Source of the DNA: JBBRCX01 sp038204465
GTDB taxonomy: Bacteria > Planctomycetota > Phycisphaerae > Tepidisphaerales > Tepidisphaeraceae
Direction: 5' to 3'
DNA: 34,660 nt
Assembly (NCBI GenBank): GCA_038204465.1
Contig: JBBRCX010000049.1
Span: forward strand, 1-34,660
Positions within the stretch are counted from its first letter, which is position 1. Each line of letters begins with the position of its first letter. This document shows, piece by piece, positions 25,987 through 33,036 of the stretch. The notes under the pieces were generated by a model. It had not been told where the DNA came from. It saw only the letters and a program-made list of their open reading frames with translations, and ran no database searches. The translations under genes were made by a program, and so were the position numbers.

Positions 25987-27204
25987 ATGGGGAAATGGCC
26001 GGATTCTGATCCGCTTGCGCAGCGTCCTCGGTCGGCTCCACGAGCGCTGGGCGTCGCTAGTATCCTTGTGGGCGCCGTCAGTCTCATTTTCAATCTCATA
26101 TTGGTCGTGTGCGCGGTGGCGCTGGCGAGGGTGCAGCCAGCGGAGGCGCCTCCGCCGGTGAATGCCTTTGTCGGACCGGCTATCCCGCCAGCGCCCGCTC
26201 CGCTGCTGGTGAGCGCGCAGGGATTCGACCAAGCGGATCGGCTCATCGTGATGCGGGCGATGACTCGGCTGCGGTCGCTGTCGGAGGATCGCCGGGCCCA
26301 GCTCGAGACGTTGCTGGCCCGGGCGGGGAGGCGGCTGTTGCCGCAGAATTCATCGGCGTTGTCCATCGAGTCGGTTACAAGCGCCATTCAGCGGCACGGG
26401 GCGATGTACAGCGCGGATGCGAATCGTCCCGGCGCGGACTTTTTCGCGACGGCGGCCGGTCACGTGGAGATCTATGATGAGCACGCCGTCTTTTATCCCG
26501 AGGACAACTCCCCGCCGGTGCGCACGTCGGCACGCGGCATGAAGAAGAACCGCTTCGCGCTGAGCAGCGTGCAGATCGAATCGGTGCTCGCGCAGGCGCA
26601 GGCCGCTTCGAAGAACCCCTTGAATCCGCAGCAGCTGGGGACGCTGCGCGCGCTGCTCAATTCGCCGACGCAACAACTGGTGTCGAGCGGGTCGGCGGGC
26701 AGCGGGGTTAAATGGGTGAGCATTGGTCCAAGCGGCGGGGCGACGCTGAGTCTGTCGGATGGCGCGGTGAGCCTGGGTCCGCAGGGCGAGGTGGCGCAGG
26801 CGGCGGCGGTCTTCACTGCGCCGTCGAGTCCGCAGCGCGGCGCCGGCGGCTGGATGTTTCTGCTGGCGGGGGCGATCCTGGGCGCGGGAGCGGCGGCGTG
26901 GCTCGCGGTGACGGGGATCTTCACGCTGATGCGTTCGCGAGCGGGGGCGGTGCTGCACCTGGTTTATGCCGGCGTGAAGATTCCGGTCGCGCTGCTGGCA
27001 ACGACCGGCTTCTTGCTGCTGGCGCAGCGGCTACAGGAGCCGGTGGCGCTACGAAATTGGCAAGCACCCGCCAGCGCGTTGGTGGGAGCGATGGCGTGGG
27101 GGTCCGGGTCGCCGGCCATGACGCTGGCGGTTCTTTATCCGGTGGTGATTCTGGCGGTGTTGTGGCGATGGCGCGTGCGAAGCCGGCGAGCGGCGGAGGG
27201 ATGA
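25987..27204 (+). CDS. Uncharacterised membrane protein
   Basis: A 405-residue protein that I do not recognise. The ATG at 25987 is preferred; the frame extends back to 25942 without added support. One hydrophobic segment follows a short cytoplasmic N-terminus (about residues 22-46, ending LILVVCAVALA), then Pro/Ala-rich sequence and a soluble middle region with helical stretches (LIVMRAMTRLRSLSEDRRAQLETLLARAGRRLL). Three hydrophobic segments lie near the C-terminus (WMFLLAGAILGAG, VKIPVALLATTGFLLLA, LAVLYPVVILAVLW) with a basic end. This suggests an envelope protein with a large domain outside the cytoplasm. Its stop is one base away from the end of the convergent infA. Confidence 0.75.
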   Translation: MGKWPDSDPLAQRPRSAPRALGVASILVGAVSLIFNLILVVCAVALARVQPAEAPPPVNAFVGPAIPPAPAPLLVSAQGFDQADRLIVMRAMTRLRSLSEDRRAQLETLLARAGRRLLPQNSSALSIESVTSAIQRHGAMYSADANRPGADFFATAAGHVEIYDEHAVFYPEDNSPPVRTSARGMKKNRFALSSVQIESVLAQAQAASKNPLNPQQLGTLRALLNSPTQQLVSSGSAGSGVKWVSIGPSGGATLSLSDGAVSLGPQGEVAQAAAVFTAPSSPQRGAGGWMFLLAGAILGAGAAAWLAVTGIFTLMRSRAGAVLHLVYAGVKIPVALLATTGFLLLAQRLQEPVALRNWQAPASALVGAMAWGSGSPAMTLAVLYPVVILAVLWRWRVRSRRAAEG

Positions 27205-27205
27205 T

Positions 27206-27427
27206 TCACTTCTGGCGGAAGACGATTCGGCCCTTGGTGAGGTCATAGGGAGAGAGCTGCACCTTGACGCGGTCGCCCGGCAGGATGCGGATGAAATGCT
27301 TGCGCATTTTGCCGGAGACGATGCCGAGGATTTCGTGCTGGGAATTGTCGAGCTTCAGCTTGAACATCGCGTTGGGCAACGCGGTGGTGACAGTGGCTTC
27401 CACTTCAATCGGCTCAGATTTGGCCAC
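27206..27427 (-). CDS. infA: Translation initiation factor IF-1
   Basis: A 73-residue OB-fold protein of exactly the family length that binds the A site of the 30S subunit during initiation. EVEATVTTALPNAMFKLKLDNSQHEILG, GKMRKHFIRILPGDRVKVQLSPYDLTKGRI and the basic end are near-universal IF-1 features. The start is GTG (27425-27427) with GGAG about 10 bases upstream. It is not within a ribosomal protein cluster; upstream on the same strand lie a possible small gene and rsgA, another 30S-acting factor. Its stop lies one base away from the stop of the convergent membrane protein gene. Confidence 0.97.
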   Translation of the reverse strand: MAKSEPIEVEATVTTALPNAMFKLKLDNSQHEILGIVSGKMRKHFIRILPGDRVKVQLSPYDLTKGRIVFRQK

Positions 27428-27765
27428 GATACAGGTTCTCCGGGGACTCCTCGGGCTTAGAAGGGCGAATCCTAATGGGAATGCGATGCGGGAACAAGCG
27501 AGGCCGGCTTGGGCGCGGTATCACTAACAAAGCCCTGAGACGATCAGCCAGATAATGCGACCGGTCAGCCGCAGCGCGAGGAGCGCGAGGTCGCGAATGG
27601 AATAGGTCACTTCGGGAGCCTCGCTGCGCCGGTCAGGCTTCCGGCGCATGTGCATACGCGTCGTGTAGTCCAGCACGCTCTTGCTCGGCTGTCGCATGCC
27701 AACAAGGCACGACAACGGGACGACTCGCCCATTAGATTCGGAAGCTTGATCTGGAATTGGCTGTG
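27428..27765. other. 338-base gap between infA and rsgA
   Basis: It holds one weak small open frame on the minus strand (27524-27715) and otherwise nothing I can support. I searched it by eye for a tRNA-like cloverleaf and saw none. Confidence 0.5.
27524..27715 (-). CDS. Possible small membrane-associated protein
   Basis: Up to 63 residues, TTG start at 27715, or ATG at 27697 (57 residues). The N-terminal half is basic and polar, the C-terminal part (IRDLALLALRLTGRIIWLIVSGLC) is a hydrophobic helix with two arginines. No Shine-Dalgarno is evident for any start and no family is recognised. It lies between rsgA and infA on their strand, so it could be cotranscribed. It could also be chance. 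Confidence 0.33.
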   Translation of the reverse strand: MSCLVGMRQPSKSVLDYTTRMHMRRKPDRRSEAPEVTYSIRDLALLALRLTGRIIWLIVSGLC

Positions 27766-28866
27766 TCAGCTCAGCGAACTGGCGATGCGCTCGTAGCTTT
27801 GCTTTCGCCAGGCGGGGGCCGCGCCGGTCTGGACGTCGGGAAAATAGTCGAGGAGGTTGTCCTTGCTGACGCCCCAGAGCCCGAAGAGTTTGACGCCGGG
27901 CGTGTCGATGACGGCGCCGCCGAAATCGAGGGGATAGCGGCGCGCGGAGGTGGTGGTGTGGCGGCCCTTGTCGGTGTAGCGGCTGACTTCGCCGACCTTG
28001 AGATCGAGCTGAGGCTGAATGGAGCGCACGAGGCTGCTCTTGCCCACCCCGCTGTGGCCTGAAAGGACGGTCGTGTGGCCGGCGAGCGTCTGGGTGAGTT
28101 GCTCGAGGCCCACGGCGCGCTCGGCGCTGGTTTGAATTGATTCGATGCCGAGCGAGGCGTAGTGGGCCAGCGCCTCGCGCGCCAAGATCAGATCTTCCGG
28201 GACATCTCCATCACCTGTCGCGAGATCGAGCTTGTTGAGGCAGACGATCGGCTTGAGCCCGCCGCTTTGCGCGGCGACGATCATCCGGTCCACCAGGCCC
28301 CATTTGACAGCCGGGCTGCGCAGGCTGACGACGATGAGCATCTGCTCGGCGTTTGCGACGATTGGATGCTGCTGAAGGCCCTTATAACTCTCGGAGCGCA
28401 GCAGGATCGTCTTGCGCGGCAGGACCTGCTCGATGACGGCTTCGCGCTGCGGCGCCGGCGGCGCTGCGGCATCCTCGGCGGGGGGTTTGCCGTCGCCGAC
28501 GCCGGCGACGGCTTCGTGCTGGGAAGTGACGTCGCGGAAGCGGACCAGGTCGCCGACGACGATCGCGGTGTCGCTCAGCTTAGCCATGGTTTTTCGAACG
28601 ACGCTGAGATAGGTCTTGCCCTGGTGCTCGACCTCGGTGAACAGTGAATAGACCTGCATCACCTGGCCGACCGGCAGCGCGTCGACATCGACATCGGACT
28701 GCTCTTCGGCGCGAAGCAGCGCGGTGCGCACCATTTTGTCCTGCTGCGCCGACTTGGAGCGGGCGGTGAAACGCTGATTGGCGTCGACGCGGTCCTCGTC
28801 CATGCCGCCGGACATGTAGCGGCTGGTGAGGTCCTTCTCGCGGGGTGCTCTGCGTCGATATCTCAT
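27766..28866 (-). CDS. rsgA: Ribosome small-subunit GTPase RsgA (YjeQ), lacking the zinc knuckle
   Basis: A 366-residue circularly permuted GTPase that helps late 30S maturation. An OB-like N-terminal domain (about 65-150) precedes the G domain, with G4 NKLD (211-214) before the P-loop GHSGVGKSS (270-278) and G3 DTPG (321-324), the permuted order G4-G1-G3. GRHTTT (301-306) is the switch region. In family members GLW is followed by about 35 residues with a C-x4-C-x-H-x5-C-type zinc site; here FGLWGVSKDNLLDYFPDVQTG runs almost directly into the terminal SYERI helix, with no Cys or His after residue 303. The N-terminus is extended by about 45 basic residues. It is divergent from purF. Confidence 0.93.
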   Translation of the reverse strand: MRYRRRAPREKDLTSRYMSGGMDEDRVDANQRFTARSKSAQQDKMVRTALLRAEEQSDVDVDALPVGQVMQVYSLFTEVEHQGKTYLSVVRKTMAKLSDTAIVVGDLVRFRDVTSQHEAVAGVGDGKPPAEDAAAPPAPQREAVIEQVLPRKTILLRSESYKGLQQHPIVANAEQMLIVVSLRSPAVKWGLVDRMIVAAQSGGLKPIVCLNKLDLATGDGDVPEDLILAREALAHYASLGIESIQTSAERAVGLEQLTQTLAGHTTVLSGHSGVGKSSLVRSIQPQLDLKVGEVSRYTDKGRHTTTSARRYPLDFGGAVIDTPGVKLFGLWGVSKDNLLDYFPDVQTGAAPAWRKQSYERIASSLS

Positions 28867-28893
28867 TCAAATGTCTGTTCGCGCGGACGGAAA

Positions 28894-28922
28894 TTGACCC
28901 CGCGCCCCCGCGCCACTAAGCT
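28894..28922 (+). promoter_or_regulatory. Candidate promoter for purF
   Basis: TTGACC (28894-28899), a 17-base spacer and TAAGCT (28917-28922). The -35 is close to consensus, the -10 weak. It lies in the 183-base divergent region between rsgA and purF. Confidence 0.35.
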
Positions 28923-29049
28923 TCACTTTGATGCGGTCGGCTGATGAAGCCGAGGCCGCAGCCTTTCGATCGACAGCTCAGCCGCGCGGGAACAGGCTGC
29001 CTGCAGTAACGTAACATCGATAGCCCTGTTGATAAACGACGGAGACCGA

Positions 29050-30552
29050 GTGGCCGTTTCGCTTCCCTTATTTTCCGACGACGCGGAACGGACCGCGGTG
29101 CGCGCACGCGAGGGGGTGCTTCTCGATGAATATGAGAAGAAGGAGAAGTGCGGACTCTTCGGCGTGTGGGGCTCCAAGGAAGCGGCGAGTATCGTTTACC
29201 ACGGGCTGTTCGCCCAGCAGCACCGGGGGCAGGAGTCGGCAGGGATCGCGGTTTCGGATGGGGTCACGCTCAATGGTCATGCGGGCATGGGGCTGGTCAG
29301 CCAGGTCTTTCCCCAGCGGATGCTTCGCGAGGAACTCGCGGGGCACGCCGCCATCGGCCATGTGCGGTACTCGACGACGGGCTCGAGCAAGTTGTGCAAC
29401 GCCCAGCCGCTGCTGCGGCAGTACCTCATGGGTCCGGTCGCGGTCGCGCACAATGGCAACCTGATCAACGCGGCCCTGTTGCGGCAGCAGTACGAAGAGC
29501 ACGGCCATATTTTCCAGAGCACGACCGACACGGAGATCATCGTCCACCTGCTGGCCAAGCCGACGCACGTGGAGAAGCACGACCCGCTCCCTCACGTGTT
29601 GAAGCATTTGCAGGGCGCGTTCAGCCTGTTATTCCTTTTTCCGAACCGCATCGAGGCCTGCCGCGATCCATGGGGGATCAGGCCACTGGTGCTGGGCAAG
29701 ACGCAGGAGGGGAACTGGTGCGTGGCGAGCGAAACATGCGCGTTCGATGCGATCGACGCGGAGTATGTTCGCGAGATCGAGCCGGGGGAGATCCTCCGGA
29801 TCGACGAGCATGGGATTCATTCGCGCTACTTCGACAAGCCGGCGCCGGAGCGGGCGCACTGCGTTTTCGAGCACGTGTATTTCGCCAATCCGGCGAGCAA
29901 GATCTTCGGCCAGAACGTGCACATGGTGCGCGAGGAGCTTGGCCGGCAGTTGGCGCGGGAAGCGCCGGTGGAAGCCGAGTTCGTGATGCCCATGCCCGAC
30001 TCGGGCCGCAGCGCCGCGCTGGGATTTGCGAAGGAATCGAAGATCCCGTTCGAGGAGGGGATCGTTCCCAACCGATTTGTGGGCCGCACGTTCATCCTGC
30101 CGGGGCAGGCCCAGCGCGACCGCGCCGTGTCGATGAAGCTGAACATCATCCCGGACGTGATCGAGGGAAAGCGCATCGTGATCGTCGAGGATTCGGTGGT
30201 GCGCGGGACGACGACGCGCTCGAAAATGCGCGCGATCCGCAAGGCCGGCGCGATGGAGATTCACCTTCGCGTTTCGTGTCCGCCGATCCGTCATCCTTGC
30301 TTCTACGGGATCGACTTCCCCACGAGCGAAGAACTGATCGCCCACAACCGTACGGTGGACCAGATCCGGGATTTTCTTGAAGTGGACAGCCTCGCCTACC
30401 TCTCGCTGGATGGGATGCTGGGGTGCATGAAGCGCGGTCGCACCGAGTATTGCACGGCCTGCTGGAGCGGCCACTACAAGGTGCCGATCGACCAGCCGCA
30501 GAGCAAGTTCAGCTTCGAGCGCGACCAGCTCAAAATGTTTGAAACAACTTGA
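29050..30552 (+). CDS. purF: Amidophosphoribosyltransferase (glutamine PRPP amidotransferase)
   Basis: A 500-residue enzyme that makes phosphoribosylamine, the committed step of purine synthesis. The Ntn-glutaminase nucleophile is C34 in KCGLFGVWG, which implies a 33-residue propeptide to be removed, as in the Bacillus-type enzyme. HRGQESAGI and GHVRYSTTGSS complete the glutaminase domain. The PRPP loop VIVEDSVVRGTTT is at about 375-388. Cysteines in HCVFEHVYFANP, HPCFYGID and C468-x2-C471 match the four ligands of the [4Fe-4S] cluster of the Bacillus-type enzyme. I chose the GTG at 29050 because GGAG lies five bases before it; an in-frame TTG at 29029 has no such site. Confidence 0.97.
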   Translation: MAVSLPLFSDDAERTAVRAREGVLLDEYEKKEKCGLFGVWGSKEAASIVYHGLFAQQHRGQESAGIAVSDGVTLNGHAGMGLVSQVFPQRMLREELAGHAAIGHVRYSTTGSSKLCNAQPLLRQYLMGPVAVAHNGNLINAALLRQQYEEHGHIFQSTTDTEIIVHLLAKPTHVEKHDPLPHVLKHLQGAFSLLFLFPNRIEACRDPWGIRPLVLGKTQEGNWCVASETCAFDAIDAEYVREIEPGEILRIDEHGIHSRYFDKPAPERAHCVFEHVYFANPASKIFGQNVHMVREELGRQLAREAPVEAEFVMPMPDSGRSAALGFAKESKIPFEEGIVPNRFVGRTFILPGQAQRDRAVSMKLNIIPDVIEGKRIVIVEDSVVRGTTTRSKMRAIRKAGAMEIHLRVSCPPIRHPCFYGIDFPTSEELIAHNRTVDQIRDFLEVDSLAYLSLDGMLGCMKRGRTEYCTACWSGHYKVPIDQPQSKFSFERDQLKMFETT

Positions 30553-30633
30553 TGAAGATCGTGCTTGCCAGGGCTTCGTCGCGGCTGGGGCGGCGCTGCG
30601 CTCTCGCCCGGCATTGGGTGGCTTGAAATTGTG

Positions 30634-31644
30634 TCACCAGCGCTTGAAGTGCTCGCGGACGCAGTGCCAGATCTTTGGGTCGTCGCCGTTGAGAACCCAG
30701 AAGGAGACGCCGGCGAGGTCCAGCGAGTCGACGGTGACGAGATGGCTCTTGGTGCTCTTGGCGTCGCTCAAGTAGAGCAGGTGGGGGTGGCCTTCACTGT
30801 CGGTGTAGCGGATGAGGTTCACGTCCCAGTAGTAGCACCAGCCGCGGCCGATGGGCGATTCTTTTTCGCGCTGTGCGATCCACTGGTAGTCATAGACCTG
30901 GGTGGAGCGGCTCGATTCGGTCATGTCCCAATCGACGGAGTAAGTCGGCAAGCCCATGACGATCTTGTGGCGGGGAATATGCGTGCACATGTAGGTCATG
31001 GTCTCGCGGCCCCAGGGGGCGATCGAAGTGGGGCCGGGGAAATCAGAGGGGGGCGAATACAGGTCGTAGGTCATGGGACGGAAGTGGTCCACCCACTGCG
31101 CCAGCACCGCGATGTCGGTAAAGCCAATGGTGTTTTCCCGCCGAGCCTCGGGCGAAAGCGAATAGACGCAGATGCTGAGCATCTTGCCCCGGGCGTGAAG
31201 CGCGGCGCCGAGGCGATGGATGAAATCGGTGTAGACGTAACGGCTGTGTCCGGGCCAGCCTTCGAAATCGATATCGACGCCATCGGTGCCGACGGCGTCG
31301 GACTCGGCGAGCATCCGCTCGACCCATTGGTCGGCCAGCTTCGGGTCGCGCTGCAGCAGCTCGCCGCAATCTTTCCAGCCGCCGCCATAGTCATTGAGGG
31401 TACAGACGCCGAGGTCGCGCAGCCGCTTGTTGAGCTGCTTGCGCGATTCGGGGGGCCACGGCTCGTGCTTGCCGCGCAGCCCGGAAGGCAGGCCGCACAT
31501 GAAGATGGTCTGATCGAAGATGTCCTGGAACTCGGTGATCCGCTCGATCGCGTGCTCTTGTGCATCCTCAGTCATCCAGGCGGAGACGAGCCGGCGCGTC
31601 TTTGTGGGACGGAAGAGAATGTTGCCCTGGGGTGCAGTGGGCAT
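30634..31644 (-). CDS. Glycoside hydrolase family 18-like protein, paralogue A
   Basis: A 336-residue TIM-barrel protein resembling the catalytic domain of GH18 enzymes such as the YaaH/SleL type. The catalytic D-x-x-D-x-D-x-E motif is intact as DGVDIDFE (121-128); RPMTYDLY carries the MxYD motif, and SFWVLNGDDPKIW near the end matches the YaaH-type SFW...G.DP.IW. It would act on N-acetylglucosamine-containing glycans, but the substrate is unknown. No signal peptide, LysM or other binding domain is visible, which is unusual. It is the downstream member of a tandem pair (see 31732), 87 bases apart, and convergent with purF. Confidence 0.85.
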   Translation of the reverse strand: MPTAPQGNILFRPTKTRRLVSAWMTEDAQEHAIERITEFQDIFDQTIFMCGLPSGLRGKHEPWPPESRKQLNKRLRDLGVCTLNDYGGGWKDCGELLQRDPKLADQWVERMLAESDAVGTDGVDIDFEGWPGHSRYVYTDFIHRLGAALHARGKMLSICVYSLSPEARRENTIGFTDIAVLAQWVDHFRPMTYDLYSPPSDFPGPTSIAPWGRETMTYMCTHIPRHKIVMGLPTYSVDWDMTESSRSTQVYDYQWIAQREKESPIGRGWCYYWDVNLIRYTDSEGHPHLLYLSDAKSTKSHLVTVDSLDLAGVSFWVLNGDDPKIWHCVREHFKRW

Positions 31645-31731
31645 GAGCTTTTGTAACCTTCGGGTCGATGTTCTCGTTCAAGAGAATGCTGGCCTTTGCG
31701 GACCGACGCTACGCGGGTCGCATGTGCTTGA

Positions 31732-32748
31732 TCACCAGCGGTTGAAATGTTCGCGGACGCATTGCCAGATGGCGGGATCTTCCTCGCCCGTGAGCACCCA
31801 GAAGCAGACGCCGGCCAAGTCCTGGGAGTCGGCAGTGACGAGGTGGCTCCTGGTGCTCCTGGCGTCGCTGACGTAGAGCAGGTGCGGGTGGCCTTGCTCG
31901 TCGGTGTAACGGATGAGGTTCACGTCCCAGTAGTAGCACCAGCCGCGGCCGATGGGTGATTCCTTTTCGCGCTCTGCGATCCACTGATAGTCATAGACCT
32001 GGGTGGAGCGGCTCGATTCGATCATGTCCCAATCGACGGAGTAGGTCGGCAAGCCCATGACAATCTTGTGGCGCGGGATGTACTGGGACAGGTAGGCCAT
32101 CGTTTCCCGGCCCCAGGGCGCCATCGATGTCGGGCCGACAAACTCTGACGGCGGGCAGTAGAGGTCGTAGACCATCGGGCGGAGAAAGTCGGCGTGTTGC
32201 GCGAGAGTTGCGAGGTCAGCGAAGCCGATGGTCGTCTCGCGCCGGGCCTCGGGCGAGAGGGCGCCGACGCAGATGCTGAGCATCTTGCCGCCGCGGTGCA
32301 GCTCCTCGGCGAGGCCTTTGTTGAACTCGGTGAAGGCGAAGCGGCAGTCGCGCGGCACGTCTTCGAAATCCATGTCGACGCCGTCGGCGCCGACCTCGTC
32401 GCACTCCTGGATCAGGCGCTTGATCCACATGTCGGATAGCTTCGGCGAGCGGAGGATCGCGGCGCTGCCGTCGTGCTGACCGCCGCCGCCGTAATCATTG
32501 AGGACGGAAATGCCGAGCTTGCGCAGGCGCTCGGCGATCACGCGGCGCTGCTCGATGGGCCAGTCGGTGGGGAGCGAGCCGTCGAGTTGCGGCTTGCCGC
32601 ACATGAAGATGATGTGGTCGAACATGTCGCCGAATTGCTCGATCCGCTGCAGCGCGTCCTCGATGCCGGGACCGGGCACGGTCCAGGCGGATACGAGGCG
32701 GCGGGTTTTGGAGGGTCGGAAGAGCTGGTTAACGATCGGTTGGCTCAT
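31732..32748 (-). CDS. Glycoside hydrolase family 18-like protein, paralogue B
   Basis: A 338-residue tandem paralogue of the 30634 gene from the ATG at 32746-32748 (the frame is open to 32763, but MSQPIVNQLFRPSKTRRLVSAW aligns with paralogue A). The GH18 motif is intact as DGVDMDFE (122-129), with RPMVYDLY and CFWVLTGEEDPAIW later. The N-terminal half is about half identical to A, whereas from IPRHKIVMGLPTYSVDWDM to the end the two are close to 90% identical, with a 47-base identical DNA run (30809-30855 in A). No export signal is seen. It is the first gene of the pair; the CRISPR array begins about 290 bases upstream. Confidence 0.85.
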   Translation of the reverse strand: MSQPIVNQLFRPSKTRRLVSAWTVPGPGIEDALQRIEQFGDMFDHIIFMCGKPQLDGSLPTDWPIEQRRVIAERLRKLGISVLNDYGGGGQHDGSAAILRSPKLSDMWIKRLIQECDEVGADGVDMDFEDVPRDCRFAFTEFNKGLAEELHRGGKMLSICVGALSPEARRETTIGFADLATLAQHADFLRPMVYDLYCPPSEFVGPTSMAPWGRETMAYLSQYIPRHKIVMGLPTYSVDWDMIESSRSTQVYDYQWIAEREKESPIGRGWCYYWDVNLIRYTDEQGHPHLLYVSDARSTRSHLVTADSQDLAGVCFWVLTGEEDPAIWQCVREHFNRW

Positions 32749-33036
32749 TCGGCAGATCCGCACGCCCCCTGAACCCGCCGCGACCTCGCGGCGGGGCGGT
32801 AGGATAGCGGCGGGTGTGAACGGGTGCCAGACGATCGCCGCCCGGCTCTATTTGAGAGCTCGGCGCGGGTGCAGCAGTTTTTAGACAGCGCTTTGTTTCC
32901 TGTCGCGGGCACGGTAACGCGTTCGTGCCCTCCGCCGGCGAGCGGCATTCGGACGTGCAGAAACGCCCTGCTCACCGTGGGGGCGCACAGTTGGCCAGAA
33001 TTGGACCCGTCCCAGGACCCGTCCCGCTCGTTCTGT

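Noticed and set aside
24636..26009. A 457-residue plus-strand frame opposite alr
   Set aside because: It is an antisense shadow of a clearly conserved alanine racemase; long antisense frames are common at this GC content.
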